DNA of 64,000 bases from Symbiodinium natans (Eukaryota; Sar; Dinophyceae; Suessiales; Symbiodiniaceae), in NCBI GenBank assembly GCA_905221605.1, contig CAJNDS010002279.1, forward strand, positions 67,001 to 131,000, read 5' to 3'. A program made the translations under genes and the position numbers. Positions 1 to 11,994 of the stretch are shown in pieces; position 1 is the stretch's first letter; each line of letters starts with the position of its first letter. A model generated the notes under the pieces. It saw only the letters and a program-made list of their open reading frames with translations. It searched no databases and was not told the DNA's origin.

Positions 1-959
1 ACGCCGAGCAAGGGAACCCTCGAATGCAACGATGGGGTGCTGCCTCGCGGTTGCAATGGGTTTAGGGTTTAGGGTTTAGGGTTTAGCTACCACAGGAGCC
101 CTGAAGCTTAGGGTTTAGGGTTTAGGGTTTGGGGTTTGAGGGTTTACGAAAATAGGGGACCCTCATTTTAGATTCTGAATGGTAGGATCCCGTATAAACG
201 GACCCCAGTAAGGTACCCCTCCCCCTTATGCATTCTTCTAGGCTTATAGGTTCTCTGAGAAGTATTCAGCATACCCCTTGGGCAGACCCAAGAAATGATA
301 AACATCCTTCGTTATCGATTTTATATATTAGGCGGCATGGGTTGGGTTATGTTGTTTTTTTGAGCCTAGGGTTTAGAGCCAGCTTAGGTTTATGTAGGTG
401 CACAGGAGTTGGGGGTTTTCAGTGTGCTCTGAAGTATCAGATGCTCCTTACTCTCCTGGCTTGCACCCGGAGATACCAGCCCCTCTGCCACAACCTACAG
501 ACAGAAGCCAAGCTCAGCATTGCGCGTGAGACGTTCATGGGCCCTACTGGCAAACCCTTCTTAGTAGTAGAGTAGATAACCTTTAACCTTTTTGGTGGAT
601 GAATCGTTCCTGTTTCTGGGCTGACCCCGCCACGCCCTTAACCCGAAATCATAGTTTACTAAATACCCGAAGCAACAGAAGGCAATCTTACACGCGAACT
701 CCTACATGCGTTCCTCCACCTGCACTCGGGTTTAGGCTGTAGTACCCTGTAGCTATGGGGTTTGAGGGGCTTGGGCCTGTGTTCTCCCCAATCCCTCAAC
801 CCTAAACCCCTAAACCCTAAATTCCCGAAACCCTAAACCCTATTCTAGGGGAATGGCACAGGGGCTGCTTCGCTTGCTTTCCATGTCTGCCTTGGCTCCA
901 ACTCTACGTGTATCTTATATATGTACTGTTTATAGCTAGTCTTTTTTTGCCCCTAAACC

Positions 960-1097
960 ATCAACCCGAAACCCTGAACCCTAAACCCGAAACCCTAAAA
1001 CCCCAGCCCTAAACCCTAAGCCCTAAGCCCTAAACCCTAATCCCTAAACCCTAAACCCCAAACCCCAAACCCCAAATCCTAAACCCTAAACCCTAAA
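960..1097 (-). repeat. Interstitial telomeric array (CCCTAAA)n, degenerate
   Basis: About 20 units of CCCTAAA and variants (CCCGAAA, CCCCAAA, CCCTAAG). It forms the left cap of the island at 1100-1200, whose right cap is the TTTAGGG array at 1200-1290. Confidence 0.9.
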
Positions 1098-1199
1098 GCT
1101 AACTAATTGCTCCCTGCAAGCTCAAGGACTGGCGGCCCTATCTTCTGCTCGTCTCTTGGCATCGCCAGCTAGAGGTTCGTCAGACTCAGGTTCGGTGGG

Positions 1200-1290
1200 C
1201 TAGGGTTTAGGGTTTAGGGTTTAGAGTTTAGGGTTTAGGGCTTAGGGCTTAGGGCTTAGGGTTTAGGGTTAGGGTTTAGGGTAGAAACCT
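1200..1290 (+). repeat. Interstitial telomeric array (TTTAGGG)n
   Basis: About 12 units including three TTAGGGC variants. It is the right cap of the island at 1100-1200 and opposes the C-strand array at 960-1097. Confidence 0.9.
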
Positions 1291-2866
1291 AAACCCTCAA
1301 CCTCACATCAAGGTCTGCTCCCCCGCCCATCGGTGGGGACTTCTACAACTGCTGGACTGGCGATCCACACTTTGTCTGCCGCCGCTCGGTTCAGTCGAGG
1401 GGTTTGGGTTTTAGGGTTTAGGGTTTAGGGTTTAGGTTTAGGGTTTAGGGATTAGGGTTTAGGGTTTAATTAGGGTTTAGGGTTTAGGGTTTAGGGCTCA
1501 GCAACTTCTGGGGGTTTGGGTTGAGGCTTTGGGGCTTTAAGGCCGTCTGGCGGGCCCCGCACCCATACCGCAACGTTAAAGGCTTTGCAACGGATCTGCT
1601 TGTTGGATATGGGTATTTTCCAGAATCAGGGTACCCCTTTTATACCTCACATAGAATAGAATCCCCCTTAAAGGGACCCCCCAAATGGGTCCCCCTGTCT
1701 TCGGAAACCCCCCATCTGGTTTTGTGATTGATGGTTGCATTCAACCAACACAGTTGAGCTTCCCTTTCTAGCCCTTCGCCCTCACCACCCTACGCCTTAA
1801 AGCCATAAACCTTAGCCGGGCTTTAAAACATGAGTCTCCCTAAGCCTTAAAAACCTTAAGGCCGAAAGCCTCAAGCCATAAACCTTAACAACCGGGCTTT
1901 ACATGAGGGTCCGGGTAGCCCTAAACTGGCCCCAAACCCTGGACCCAAATAACCCGAAACTGACCCAAGGTGCGGGTTTCGGGTTTAGGGTTTAGGGTTT
2001 AGGGTTGATGTCGGTGGGCTTAGGGCAGAGCGGTAAGATGTGTTTAGCACATGGCTCAGTCACCAGAGCGAGAGACAGCCAGGAGCAAGCAAACCGAACT
2101 CTCTCCCAATTCCCGAAACCTCCTTAACACCCCCAAACGCTCAACTGGAACCCCCTCAGACCCCCCCCCCAAAAAAAAAAAAAAAAACTCTAAAACCCCA
2201 AAACCCTAAAGCCCCATCCCCTACACGCCTAAACCCTAAAACCCCTTTAACATCCCCTGCGCCCCCCCTTAATAATGGGCTGTTCCCCCCTTACTAAGAG
2301 TCCTGGTGCCGCCTCTCTCTTTCCACTCCACACTGCCCTCACCACTAGAAGTGTTGTGTGTGACAGTCCTTTGTGGTACTTTACCGTAACCATCCTTACC
2401 TTACCTTTTTGGGTTTTATTGGGCTTCTTAGTAAGGCAGCTAAAAGTTTAATTTACCACCCTCCTGAGTCCAGCCAAGAGCACTTAAGAGGGCCAGCAGC
2501 CCCCCCGATGATATGCCTGCTGAAGGACTGTTAGCATAAGGGGGAACATCCCTAAACCCTAAACCCTAAACCCTAAACCCTAAACCCTACACCTCCTGAA
2601 ACCCTCAAGAGGCCATGGCAAGCGCACCGACCCTTTGGTTCCGGGAACGCACTGGGCATTCAAACAGAGTCGTGGCCGAAAGGGCTTCCTCCTGGCTCTT
2701 AGTAGGGTTTAGGGTTTAGGGTTTAGGGTGTCGGGAATGAGGGAATTAGGGCCCTGCAAATTCACTTTAAGGGATTATATAGGTACCTCATTCCACCATT
2801 CCATACCAAGAACCAGCCAGGCTTGGGTAGTTAGGCCTTATCCTTGCAAGGGGGTTAGTTTAGTTT

Positions 2867-2895
<29 letters not shown>

Positions 2896-2897
<2 letters not shown>

Positions 2898-3002
2898 GTA
2901 GGGTTAAGGGTTTAAGGGTTTAAGGGTTTAAGGGTTTAGGGTTTAAGGGTTTAAGGGTTTTCAGGGTTTAGGGGTTTAGGGGTTTAGGGTTTTGGGTTTG
3001 GG
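2896..3002 (+). repeat. Variant telomeric array with TTTAAGGG units after a T/G homopolymer
   Basis: A T run and a run of about 20 G lead into units of TTTAAGGG and TTTAGGGG. The shared non-canonical unit length points to local slippage rather than direct telomerase copying. Confidence 0.85.
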
Positions 3003-3103
3003 GGTGTTGGTTGGTGGCCAAGAACTATGCCTTGATACTGTCGCTGCTAGATCATGTACATCAGCAGCACAGAGGGAGATTCCTGAACCCGGAAGCCCTA
3101 CAT

Positions 3104-3213
3104 CTTGGGATGTTCACCCTTATACGAACATTCCTTAAAAGGAATTATGATAGGGGGGGGGGGTACTAGAATCCCTAGTAAGGACTGTTGGTATAAGGGG
3201 GAACATCCCAACC
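3104..3213. repeat. MITE-like palindromic repeat, family B
   Basis: The repeat starts CTTGGGATGTTC and ends GGAACATCCCAACC, so its ends are inverted copies. Inner arms TTCCTTAA and TTAAGGA also pair in related copies at 6973-7074, 23140-23243, 31317-31380 and 63008-63110. No coding capacity; size and structure suit a non-autonomous element. Confidence 0.75.
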
Positions 3214-3605
3214 TAAGTCTGAAACCCCAGGGTTGCCCCGCGTCAGTACGTTTCTGGTGGTTTCAGAGATGTAGGGCAATCTGACAGGCCTTCATTGATG
3301 GTCGAATATTTTCCAGGTTTCGGGTCTAGGCTGTAAAAGGAACAGAGCTTTGGATCTTAGGGTTTGCGGCTTGAGCATCAGGTGCTAAAGTCTGAGCTTG
3401 CCTGCAGCATCCATGTGAACGGTGGGAGGAGTGCTTGCTAGGAGGGAGATTCCCTACCAATCCGGCCCCCTCACCCGAACGAGCAAGGAGAACCTTGAAA
3501 CCGCTACTTCTCGCAATGACCCATGAAAACCCTAAACCCCCAAACCCTAAGCCCTAAACCCTAAATCCCACAAGGTGTCCCCAACAGCAGATTCACAGCC
3601 TGCAG

Positions 3606-3652
3606 GTCCTGTCCAGGCAGCCCGAACTTCATGCGGCTTGGTGCTACCCTGG
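3606..3652 (+). CDS. Possible host exon (unidentified)
   Basis: A 47-base island between the acceptor-like GCCTGCAG and a donor reading GTAGGGTTTAGGG, which is the start of a telomeric array. It translates as VLSRQPELHAAWCYP. The CCCTAAA tract at 3527-3570 is on its left and TTTAGGG at 3653-3770 on its right. Too short to identify. Confidence 0.35.
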
Positions 3653-3770
3653 GTAGGGTTTAGGGTTTAGGGTTTAGCGTTTAGGGTTTAGGGTTTAGGG
3701 TTTAGGGTTTGGGGTTTAGGTTTAGGGTTTAGGTTTTCGGATTGGGGTTTGGGGTTTGGGGTTTAGGGTT
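3653..3770 (+). repeat. Interstitial telomeric array (TTTAGGG)n
   Basis: About 15 units, the last ones drifting to TTTGGGG. It starts directly at the putative splice donor of the exon-like island 3606-3652. Confidence 0.9.
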
Positions 3771-4072
3771 TTTGGACAGCTGGGGATTCGAGTTTCGCGT
3801 GTGGGGTTGCGGGGCCCAATGCCCCTGATCTGTGGAAAGACAACTGCATCAAGCTAGGAGCCCAGGCCGTGATGTTGCTGAGTTGAGGTTTCCTACATTC
3901 AAGCTTGCGGGCCAGTGCCCTAAGCCCTCATTAAAACTACATAAACCCTGTGATGTCATTACAAAGGAGGATGTCAAAGTGTCACCACAAAGGAGGATGT
4001 CAAAGTTGACTTTGTCCTGCTAACCCTCCCCCCCCCTCTTCCGAAGCCTCCAAGCAGCAAGACCCCAACACC

Positions 4073-4236
4073 CCCCTAAACCCTCAACCCTACAAATCCT
4101 ATTTCGAACCCTTTTGACCCAAACCCCTAAACCCTATTCCCTACACCCTTCGCCTCATCACCCTACACCCTAAAACCCGACACCCTATCACCCTACGCCG
4201 CTAAACCCTAAACCCTAAACCCTAAACCCTAAACCC
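4073..4236 (-). repeat. Degenerate CCCTAAA array
   Basis: Perfect units occur only in the last 35 bases (4200-4236). Upstream units are scattered and mutated (CCCTACA, CCCTATT, CCCGACA), as expected of an older tract with a younger perfect end. Confidence 0.8.
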
Positions 4237-4579
4237 TACTTTCAGGTGGGTGCAGGGACTTTTCGGCCCCAGGACGGGTCCGCACGTTTGGGCAGCTCGT
4301 AGCAAGTAGGTGTGGAAGCTCATGTGTGGGATGTGTGCGCAAAAGCCTCTAGGTTTAGGGTTTAGGGTTTAGGGTTTAGGGTTTCGGGTTTAGGGTTTAG
4401 GGTTTAGGGTTTAGGGCTGCCACCAGTCGCCGTAGGGTTTGGCGATTCGAAGCTTTGATCGGATGACAGGCTTGGGAGTGCGCATGTTGTGGCGTGCAGA
4501 GCGCATCGAGTCAAGTCTTGCGGCGTGATAGCATTCGTCTGAAACCCTTATTTGTCTTGGGGCTATAGATCAGGCAATT

Positions 4580-4669
4580 CCAGGATGGGCTATTCGGCCT
4601 TATAATCCCCATAATCAACCCTATAAAGGGACTTTTTAAGGGGTTATAGGGTCTAATAGCCCATCCTGG
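4580..4669. repeat. MITE-like palindromic repeat, family J (intact copy)
   Basis: It begins CCAGGATGGGCTATT and ends AATAGCCCATCCTGG, a 15-bp inverted terminus. The middle holds ATAATCAACCCTATAAAGGG. This copy has no telomeric insertion, so it serves as the reference for the interrupted copy at 63693-63786. Confidence 0.8.
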
Positions 4670-4987
4670 TTAGGAGCCAAGCCACTTTGGCTTAGGCCCC
4701 CCAAACCCTCGCCCCGCAAGCCTCGAGCCGTTTGACATGCAGAACCCGCACCTAGCGCACTGTATATTCGAACCTCCATATACAATGGTGTTGTTTGGTA
4801 GCTTTTGTGTATAGGGATCGCTGCAACCGCAAGTATCAAAAAGGAAGCCGGAAATAAACCCGGTCGCCTAAACTTGAGCAAGCCCCAGCTGCTGCGCAGG
4901 CGACCCAGCTGCACCATGGGCACTGCATTTGGTGGCAACTTCCTGGGAATGAGCCTCGGCACGGTCCTTCAACCCTCAGCCCGTAAA

Positions 4988-5219
4988 GCCTAAACCCTAA
5001 ACCCTAAACCCTAAACCCCAAACCCTAAACCCTAAACCTTAAACCCTAAACCCCTAAACCCCTAAATCCTCCTACCAAGGAGATGGAGGGACCCCGGGTT
5101 GGGTTGAACATAAAGATGCTCTGCGGTTTAGGGTTTAGGGCTCAGGGTTTAGGGATTTAGGGTTTAGGGTTTAGGGTTTAGGGTTTTGGGTTTAGGGTTT
5201 AGGGTTTAGGGTTTAGGGA
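4988..5219. repeat. Facing telomeric arrays around a 55-bp island
   Basis: A (CCCTAAA)n array (4988-5068) and a (TTTAGGG)n array (5124-5219) flank a short island. The ends of the two arrays are complementary over more than 60 bp, so the segment could fold as a hairpin. Confidence 0.85.
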
Positions 5220-5601
5220 AGAGGCTACCACAAGAAGGAAACTTCATTATTTTTGCCATACTCATACCCCATACTCGGAAGCTCTTTTGACTGCGTAAGT
5301 CTACCTAGTATCCCCGAGCAAGCCTATCACAATTTCCGTAACCCACCTTACTAACCCTACCAACTAAGTCAAAAGGGCTACTTAGTTCAAGTTCCCTAAG
5401 CCCTAAACCCTAAACCCTAAACCCTAAACCGCTTTGTCCCCTGGCTTACAGCACTACGAGCCGCCCCCCCATGTGAAGGAACGTGCTGACCATCCGCACC
5501 TGGGCATCCATCTGGCCAAAGTTAGGGTTTAGGGTTTAGGGTTTAGGCTATAGGGTTTAGGGTTTAGGCTTTAGTGTCTTTATTGCGGATCCCATTTGGC
5601 C

Positions 5602-5712
5602 GGGCTTGGTAGCCCAGTAGTACCCTTGATTGCCCCCTTTAGTTGGTTCAAGGTTCCCCTATAAAGTAACCATCACCAAAAAAGGGTACCGTTATTGTGA
5701 TATGGTGGTTTC
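5602..5712. repeat. MITE-like repeat, family A
   Basis: Starts CTTGGTAGCCCAGTAGTACC and contains TTCCCCTATAAAGTAACC and AAAAAAGGGTACC. Fuller relatives end TACTGGGCTACTAAG, the inverse of the start. Other copies lie near 6528-6605, 7508-7578, 11995-12165, 17700-17765, 24040-24128, 34488-34615, 34598-34740 and 38040-38125. Confidence 0.7.
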
Positions 5713-6769
5713 CGAAATTGGGGGTACCTTTTCGGGGTCGGTATTTATATTGAATCCCGCTATTTGGGGTCTACTTTTAGGGACCTTAGGGAATCTTAGG
5801 GAGCAGCGTGGAGTATTCGGGAACCTCGGGTCCCCTCTGTTATGAACCCTATAATCTTATGGCCTTAAACCCAAAGACCTCAACCCCAAACCCTAAACCC
5901 TAAACTCGAAACCCCAAACCCTAAACCCCCCTAAACCCCCCTAAACCCTAAACCCTAAACCCTAAAGCCGTGCAAAGTCACAAGCTGGAGCTTGAGATGC
6001 GGGTTGCGGCTTCAAGTGTTTAGGCCCAATGCTCCAGGGCTTCCCCTGCAAACTCTACAACCTTAAGCCCTAACAACCTTGTAACACCCTTTAAGGGTTT
6101 AGGGTTTAGGGTTTAGGGTTTAGGGTTTAGGGTTTAGGGTTTAGGGTTAGTTTAGTATATTGTCATTTGCAGTGACATCAGTGGTAAATGGGTTCACAAA
6201 CTGGAGGCCTTGGAACCCGCATGGCTTGATCATGTCCGGGCGTACCCTTCCAAGCCTGCTGCAACAGGGTTTAGGGTTTAGAGTTTAGCTTCAAAAGTGT
6301 GCTACCGGGTTTGGGGGGGGGGGGGGGGTTTGTCCTGCCCTAAGCCCAATGACCCCTTCGAGTTTGTCCTTTCAGCGCATGTCATAGCACCCTACACCCG
6401 AAGATCTCTAAAGATTACCCGCTTGAGTAGGAGTTCCCTTAAACTGTGAGGACCCAAGCTAGACTGGAAGGGTTGAGCGTTTTAGGGTAGAAACTCACCA
6501 ACTCTTGGTCACCCTTTCCCTTTCTTGTTTCTGGGTTCCCTTGTAAAGTAACCAGGCCAAAAAAAAGTGCCCCGTATCATAATTATTGTTACTGGGCTAC
6601 TAAGAACAATTTGGGCCGAGGCGCCAACAACAACCCATGGTGGATTGTGAAGTGGACCCAGATCTGCATGTTAGCTCCATCGATTCAGTTGGGAGGGGGG
6701 GGGTTTTGAGGTAGAGGGGGCTGCGAGCTTTAGAGGGCTTCAGGAGACGTTGCGTCTAGGGGCGCAAGG

Positions 6770-6918
6770 ATGGACCCTTCAAAGGGACCTTAGGGGTTAT
6801 TTGGGGGGGGGGGGTCATTTGAAGGGGCTACTCAGGTATATATAGGGACTATATAAGGTATACAGAGGGGTACTATAAGGGAAAAAGATTAAAGGTTTTC
6901 TTCTAGGGGTCCCTCCCT
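6770..6918. repeat. MITE-like repeat, family F
   Basis: The core GGGCTACTCAGGTATA with TATAAGGTATACAGAGGGG recurs at 61936-62056, and a diverged copy lies at 8060-8215. The ends contain GGGACC/GGTCCC-type complementary words. Non-coding. Confidence 0.6.
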
Positions 6919-6972
6919 AAGCCTGCTCCTTGTGGAGAGGGCTTGCTGGGATTTGTATCTATGGTCTGTGGC

Positions 6973-7185
6973 CTTGGGATGTTCTCCCTTATACTAACAG
7001 TCCTTAATAGGGATTATAGTACCCTCCGTCAGAACCCCTCTGAAGGACTATTGGGTATAACGGGGAACCTCCCATGTGAGGCCTTGTCTTACTGTTGGTT
7101 AGTAGGGAATGAGGGAATGAGATGCCCTTTAAGGGGTGATAGAGGATATATAGGATACCTCCTTCCCCCATTCCCTACCAACCGA
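6973..7185. repeat. Two adjacent MITE-like repeats, families B and E
   Basis: 6973-7074 is a family B palindrome (CTTGGGATGTTC ... GGGAACCTCCC). 7090-7185 is family E: TAGTAGGGAATGAGGGAATG ... CCCCATTCCCTACCA, again with inverted ends. Family E recurs at about 2728-2817 and 25380-25447. The ORF at 6943-7263 only reads through these repeats. Confidence 0.7.
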
Positions 7186-7305
7186 CATTTCATACCCCCC
7201 CCCCCCCCCCGAAGCCCCCAAACTCTACACCCTAAACCCGAAACCCTAACCATGAAACCCTAAACCCTGAAACCAAACCCTAAACCCTAAAAACCCTAAA
7301 CCCTA

Positions 7306-7362
7306 ACCTCCCCCCCCCCCCCCCCCCCCCCCCCCCTTGGGGGGGGCGGGGGGGGGGGCAGG
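7306..7362. repeat. Poly-C run facing a poly-G run
   Basis: About 28 C, then TT, then about 20 G with one C. The two runs are complementary and separated by two bases, so they could form a near-perfect hairpin. Exact length is unreliable in any assembly. Confidence 0.85.
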
Positions 7363-7390
7363 AGGTTTTTGGGAGAATACCTCCACGTAG

Positions 7391-7473
7391 CCGGCGGCCT
7401 GCCAGGAATGACCAGAACATCCAGAACAGCTGGACCGGAAGCGTGCCTGGAGCTGCAAGCGAAGCAAGACTTG
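7391..7473 (+). CDS. Possible host exon (unidentified)
   Basis: The island follows CTCCACGTAG and is open on the + strand; the translation includes RNDQNIQNSWTGSVPG. It ends at a donor reading GTTTAGGG, the first unit of the telomeric array at 7474-7512. The left neighbour is a CCCTAAA array at 7225-7305. No family recognised. Confidence 0.4.
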
Positions 7474-7883
7474 GTTTAGGGTTTAGGGTTTAGGGTTTAG
7501 GGTTTAGGGTTCCCTTATAAAGCAACCAACCCAAAAAAGGGTGCCCTCATGATAAAATGGTTACTGGGCTACTAAGAAGAAGAACTAGTATTTGCTTAAG
7601 AACGTCCCCCCAAAAAAGCACATATATATTTTTCATTATATGGGCAACATAGGGATTATGGAACCCCCTCCCAAACAAATATTCTTCCTTACAAGGGCAA
7701 TATGAGGATGATTATCTTTCATGTTCTTGGAGGCGCTTAAGGAAGGTAGAGAGAGGAGCACACACACAAGCACCCTGAGAAGCCTGCAGTCGGACCCCAT
7801 TTGTTCGGTGTTTGTTCAAGGATTTGGACTTTCGGAGCCTAAACCCTCAACCCTACACCCTAGACCCTAAACCCTCCACCCAG

Positions 7884-7974
7884 TCCATTGTTGCGTTGGC
7901 CAAGGGAAGCAGCTGGAAGTATGACCTCGGCGGCACGCAGCTCACCGTGTGCCCTTGGAGCAGACCCGAGTTGG
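7884..7974 (+). CDS. Possible host exon (unidentified)
   Basis: A 91-base segment after the acceptor-like CTCCACCCAG, ending before GTTGGC. It reads SIVALAKGSSWKYDLGG and onward through TQLTVCPWSRPELG with no stop and a natural residue mix. CCCTAAA-type units precede it. The product is unknown; the composition is clearly better than in the repeat-derived frames around it. Confidence 0.5.
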
Positions 7975-8327
7975 GTTGGCTTCGGGTTTCTAGGGAATAA
8001 ACCCCAAACCCTAAACCCTAAACCCTAAACCCTAAACCATGGGTTTCAAGGAACGAACGGAGGGACCCTTATGAGGGATCTTTAGGGACTCTTTTGGGCT
8101 TCTTTAGGGGCGGCTCCTTAGGAATGAATATAGGGACTTGACTAAAGGTAGATATAAGGGTTATATAGGGTTATATAGGGAATGAAGATGAAGGGCCCCT
8201 TCTAGGAGTACCCTCCTTTTACCCCCTACTTTTGAACTTCAGTCCACCGGGGAGTGGATCGCTAAGGGGTGGGGGTTCTTTTTGGGTATTTTTTTGGTTT
8301 TTTTTGGGGGTGTTTTTTTTGGTTTTC

Positions 8328-8690
8328 TAAACCCTAAACCCTAAACCCTAAACCCTAAACCCTAAACCCTAAACCCTAAACCCTAAACCCTAAACCCTAA
8401 ACCCTAAACCCTAAACCCTACACCCTACACCCTACACCCTACACCCTAAACCCTAACCCTAAACCCTAAACACTAAACCCCAAACCCTAAACCCTAAAAC
8501 CCTAAAACCCTAAAACCCTAAAACCCTAAAACCCCAAAACCCCTAAAACCCCTAAAACCCCTAAAACCCTAAAACCCTAAAACCCTAAAACCCTAAAACC
8601 CTAAAACCCTAAACCCTAAACCCCAAACCCTAAACCCTAAACCCTATACCCAAAAACATACCCTAAACCCAAAAACATACCCTAAACCCA
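8328..8690 (-). repeat. Longest telomeric array, with blocks of variant units
   Basis: About 360 bp. Perfect CCCTAAA comes first, then a CCCTACA block (8413-8450), then CCCTAAAA and CCCCTAAAA blocks (8500-8610), then CCCTAAA again and CAAAAACATACCCTAAAC repeats. Each variant is locally homogeneous, which indicates spread by slippage or unequal exchange inside the array. Confidence 0.9.
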
Positions 8691-9275
8691 CAAACATACA
8701 AAAAAAAAACAAAAAATACCCAAAAAAAACCTGGCTCCATCGCTAAGCACACAGATGGCCCACGGCTTCGTCCTGATAACGCTTTGCGCAGTCAAACGTG
8801 TGCGAAAACCGAAGATCAGATTTGGAGGCTTCGAAGTAGCCAGAGGACCTCCAGCGCCCCAAACCCTAAACTCAAGAAACCTGAATCTCAAGAAGATTCA
8901 TTAAACCCTGCCTACAATTCTGGGCCATGTCCAAAATATCACTGCCAGGAATCATTCCTCACATCGCTCAAACCCAGTCGTGTCGCACGCAGGGGTTGCC
9001 CTAAACCCCTCAACTAAACCCCTTAAAAATCCGCAACCCTAATGTAAGGGTGCGGGTTTTTCATGCTGGCTGCACCAGCGTGGAGCCTGCTGTTGCCGAG
9101 AGTGCTTGCAGAAACCCCTAGAAGCCATGCATCCAATGTTCTTCCCCTCAACCCTAAACCCTAAACCCTAGCCCTAAACCCTAAACCCTAAGAAACCCTA
9201 AGCCCCAAGGTCATGGAACAAGAATCACCTCGAGGCAGGCCTCAGCCGCCCGCAGCGCAAGCATCGCTTTCTAAG

Positions 9276-9420
9276 GTTCAGGGTTTAGGGTTTAGGGTTT
9301 AGGGTGTAGGGTTTAGGGTTTAGGGTTTTTGGGGCTTGGGTTTTAGGGTTTAGGGTTTAGGGTTTAGGTTTTCGGGTTTAGGGTTTCGAGTTCAGCGTTC
9401 GGGGTTTAGGGTTTAGGAGG
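9276..9420 (+). repeat. Interstitial telomeric array (TTTAGGG)n, degenerate
   Basis: About 18 units with variants TTTCGGG, TGTAGGG and TTTTGGGG. It is the right cap of the island 9213-9275, whose left cap is the CCCTAAA tract at 9144-9212. Confidence 0.85.
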
Positions 9421-10607
9421 GTTATGGTTGAGGCTCAGTCTTTGTAGGGCATGTAGAGGGCTTTGAGTTCTTAAGCTGACTCGTGCCCTTTCTTCCCCTT
9501 TTGGCTTGGGTTGTCCTCCAAGTACAAAGCCCAAAGCGTTGTAACTTAAAAACCCTACGTGTGCTTGGACGACCTTTTGACTTAGTAAGTAGGGTTTGTA
9601 AGGTGGGTTATGGGGGCTCTCACAGGGTTCGTGGGGGGGGGGGGGGGGGGGGGTGTGGGGGGGGGTACTAAGTCGACGTACAAAAGAGCTTCCGAGTAGA
9701 CTCCCTAGTTTTAAACCGAAGGGCTGTTTGGACAACCAAGCTCCAGTCTGTACCTCTTCTGACAAGTGAAGCGTTGTAAGCGACCTAGGCATCCGTTCAT
9801 GACATGGTCATGTGTCAGAATTGAACTTGTTGCTCTGCAAACCCTACACCCTAAACCCTGAAGCCCTGAAACCCCAAACGAACCTTGCCTGCCTTGTGCG
9901 AGTGTGAGCGACTAAACCCTAAACCCCAAACCCTTGTCAAAGCCCTAAACCCTAACCTTATAAACCCTTAAACCCTCGATCCCAGCAGTCCCACAAGCCA
10001 GCCCATGCCGGCCATGTTTGCAATTCAGGTTACGGCGTCACGTACAAGGCTCAGCGAACGTACTGGAACCGGGAGAACAACATTCGAGCCGCCTGGCCTT
10101 GTCAGGAGGATCTTCAGGCAAAGAAGTTTGCAATTTGCAATACTTGGAGGGTCAGGGTACTTATTGACCAATTCTAACTGTACTTATAACCCACTTCTAA
10201 GCCCCTTACGTAATATGGTGATAAGTACAGTAAGAGGAGACATGATCAGTGCCGGCATTAGCAACAGCCGTCGATACGGCGTGGCACTTTGCAGGTCTGA
10301 GAGTTTGCAGCATTGATAGCTTTCAGCCAGGTGGACGGGATAGGATTCCTGCTTCGGGGCCCGCCGGCGGGGGGGGGGGGGGGGGGGGGGGATGGGGGCG
10401 ACATTTTCTTCTGCAGGCTACTGCACCTTCGGTGTTCTTCATTATGCGGTTTGGTTGTGTTTTGGTCAGGTGACATGAATAGGTCCACCTTCTCTCTGCA
10501 TTGACTGCATTCAAGAGGTTTGTTCGAAACCTAAGCCCTATTCCCTAAACACCTTCAGCCGGCTTGACAGTGCTTGTGGTTCTGTGGGTTGCGCGCCCAC
10601 CTTACCG

Positions 10608-10724
10608 GATCTGTCCCTGCATACGCTCCTGTCCACCGAGGTGTCCGGCTTCTACTACACGGACACTCGGGCAACATGGGCTGATCCTGTTTCAACCTAC
10701 CTGCGCAGTTTGAAGCAATCCTAA
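10608..10724 (+). CDS. Possible host exon, perhaps 3'-terminal (unidentified)
   Basis: An open frame reads DLSLHTLLSTEVSGFYYTDT and continues through RATWADPVSTYLRSLKQS, ending at a TAA made by the first telomeric unit (TCC TAA ACC). If this is a last exon, the repeat supplies the stop codon. The alternative is a splice donor before the array. No family recognised. Confidence 0.4.
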   Translation, partial: DLSLHTLLSTEVSGFYYTDTRATWADPVSTYLRSLKQS

Positions 10725-10862
10725 ACCCTAAGCCATAAACCCTAAACCCTAAACCCTAAACCCTAAACCCTGAACCCTGAACCCTGAACCCTGAACCCTG
10801 AACCCTGAACCCTGAACCCTGAACCCTGAACCCTGAACCCTGAACCCTGAACCCTGAACCCT
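10721..10862 (-). repeat. Telomeric array switching from CCCTAAA to homogeneous CCCTGAA
   Basis: Five CCCTAAA units are followed by about 16 nearly perfect CCCTGAA units. The single-base variant has been amplified as a block. The reading frame on the opposite strand (VQGSGFR repeats) is just this array translated. Confidence 0.9.
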
Positions 10863-11994
10863 ATCCTTGTCGCAAACATGGCAAGCCATCCTGGGCGCCT
10901 GACACCGGCTCATGGATATTGTTGTTTTGTTGTTTTCGAATGCTAGTAGTCTGGCATCTTCCTTTCGCATTTTCTTGTGCTCTCCTCTTTCAATGCCTCC
11001 CATGTGAAGTAGGGGCTGGGCTGCTCAGGGTTTACCGGGTTTAGGGTTTAGGGTTTAGGGACTTGGGTTGTTACACCCCTGCACGGCTGTGTCTTCCTGC
11101 CAAGTGTTGACTCGGAGCTTAAAGCGTCGACGGCTCGAGGGCGCCCGTAAACCATTAGTCACTTCCGTAGTAAGGCCCACACCTTGCGCCGAGACTTTCA
11201 AAATCAGAGCCTCAAACTACAAATACTGGAGAAGCCCCCCTGAGCAGGATCTGCCCCTAAACCCTAAACCCCAAAATGTCAACCCTTGTGAGCGGCGACC
11301 CAGACAAGGACTACTACATGCAGAATCGGCTTTGGTGACGGCCTCAGCTGTGTGCCTGCCCCGAGGTCCCCAAACGCACTTTGAGGTAGCGAGAAAACGT
11401 TTGGGGTTTAAAGTTTTGGGTTTTGGGGTTTAGGGTTTAGAGTGCTCTTGCCCAGGTGCCTAATTACTGAAATCCATGTATGCCTCAACCCCGCCCCCTT
11501 AACCTTAAACCGTTTGTTTAGGGGGCTACAGGGACCTCGGGGGGAGTTATGGGGGCGGAAGGGGGGGGTCCTAGAGCAAAATCGTAGGCCCTTTTGGGGC
11601 CTGGGGTTCAGGGCTTAAGGTTGTTTTGGCTTAGGGTTTAATTACGGGGTTTACCAGGGTTTCAGGGCATAGGAACCCTAAACCCTAAACCCGAAACCCT
11701 AAACCCTAAAGGGTTCAGGACTTAGGGCCGCTAGTAGAACCGAAGAGCTTCGCTCAAGGTCTCCGATCCTCAGAGCCCTTAGAGGGGTAGTTGGGGTTTA
11801 GGGTTCAGGGTTTAGGGTTTAGGGTTTAGGGTTACAGGGTCCTCCAATATGGGCTGTAAAGGGTTCTGAAGTATGAGCCCGTGGGTTATACAGAGTATAT
11901 GGTGGTATATAGGACCTGATATAGGAGGTGCCCTTTTCAAAGTCAGGTGGCCGTGGGTAGTTTGTAGCCTTGTTTCGGGCACTTCTCGCCCGGG

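Larger units (their letters stand above)
1..3580. other. Host mosaic: ITS tracts, short islands, no confident gene
   Basis: This stretch alternates TTTAGGG and CCCTAAA tracts with islands of about 60-150 bp (for example 1100-1200, 1310-1400 and 2600-2700). The 2600-2700 island has a CCCTAAA tract on its left and a TTTAGGG tract on its right and translates openly on the + strand, but I could not fix splice sites. A T run followed by a G run lies at 2868-2898. The reading frames at 228-575, 1521-1727 and 2040-2297 are rich in repeat-derived residues and I do not accept them as genes. Confidence 0.5.

Noticed and set aside
10749-11003. Minus-strand frame with VQGSGFR repeats
   Set aside because: Translation of the CCCTGAA variant array.
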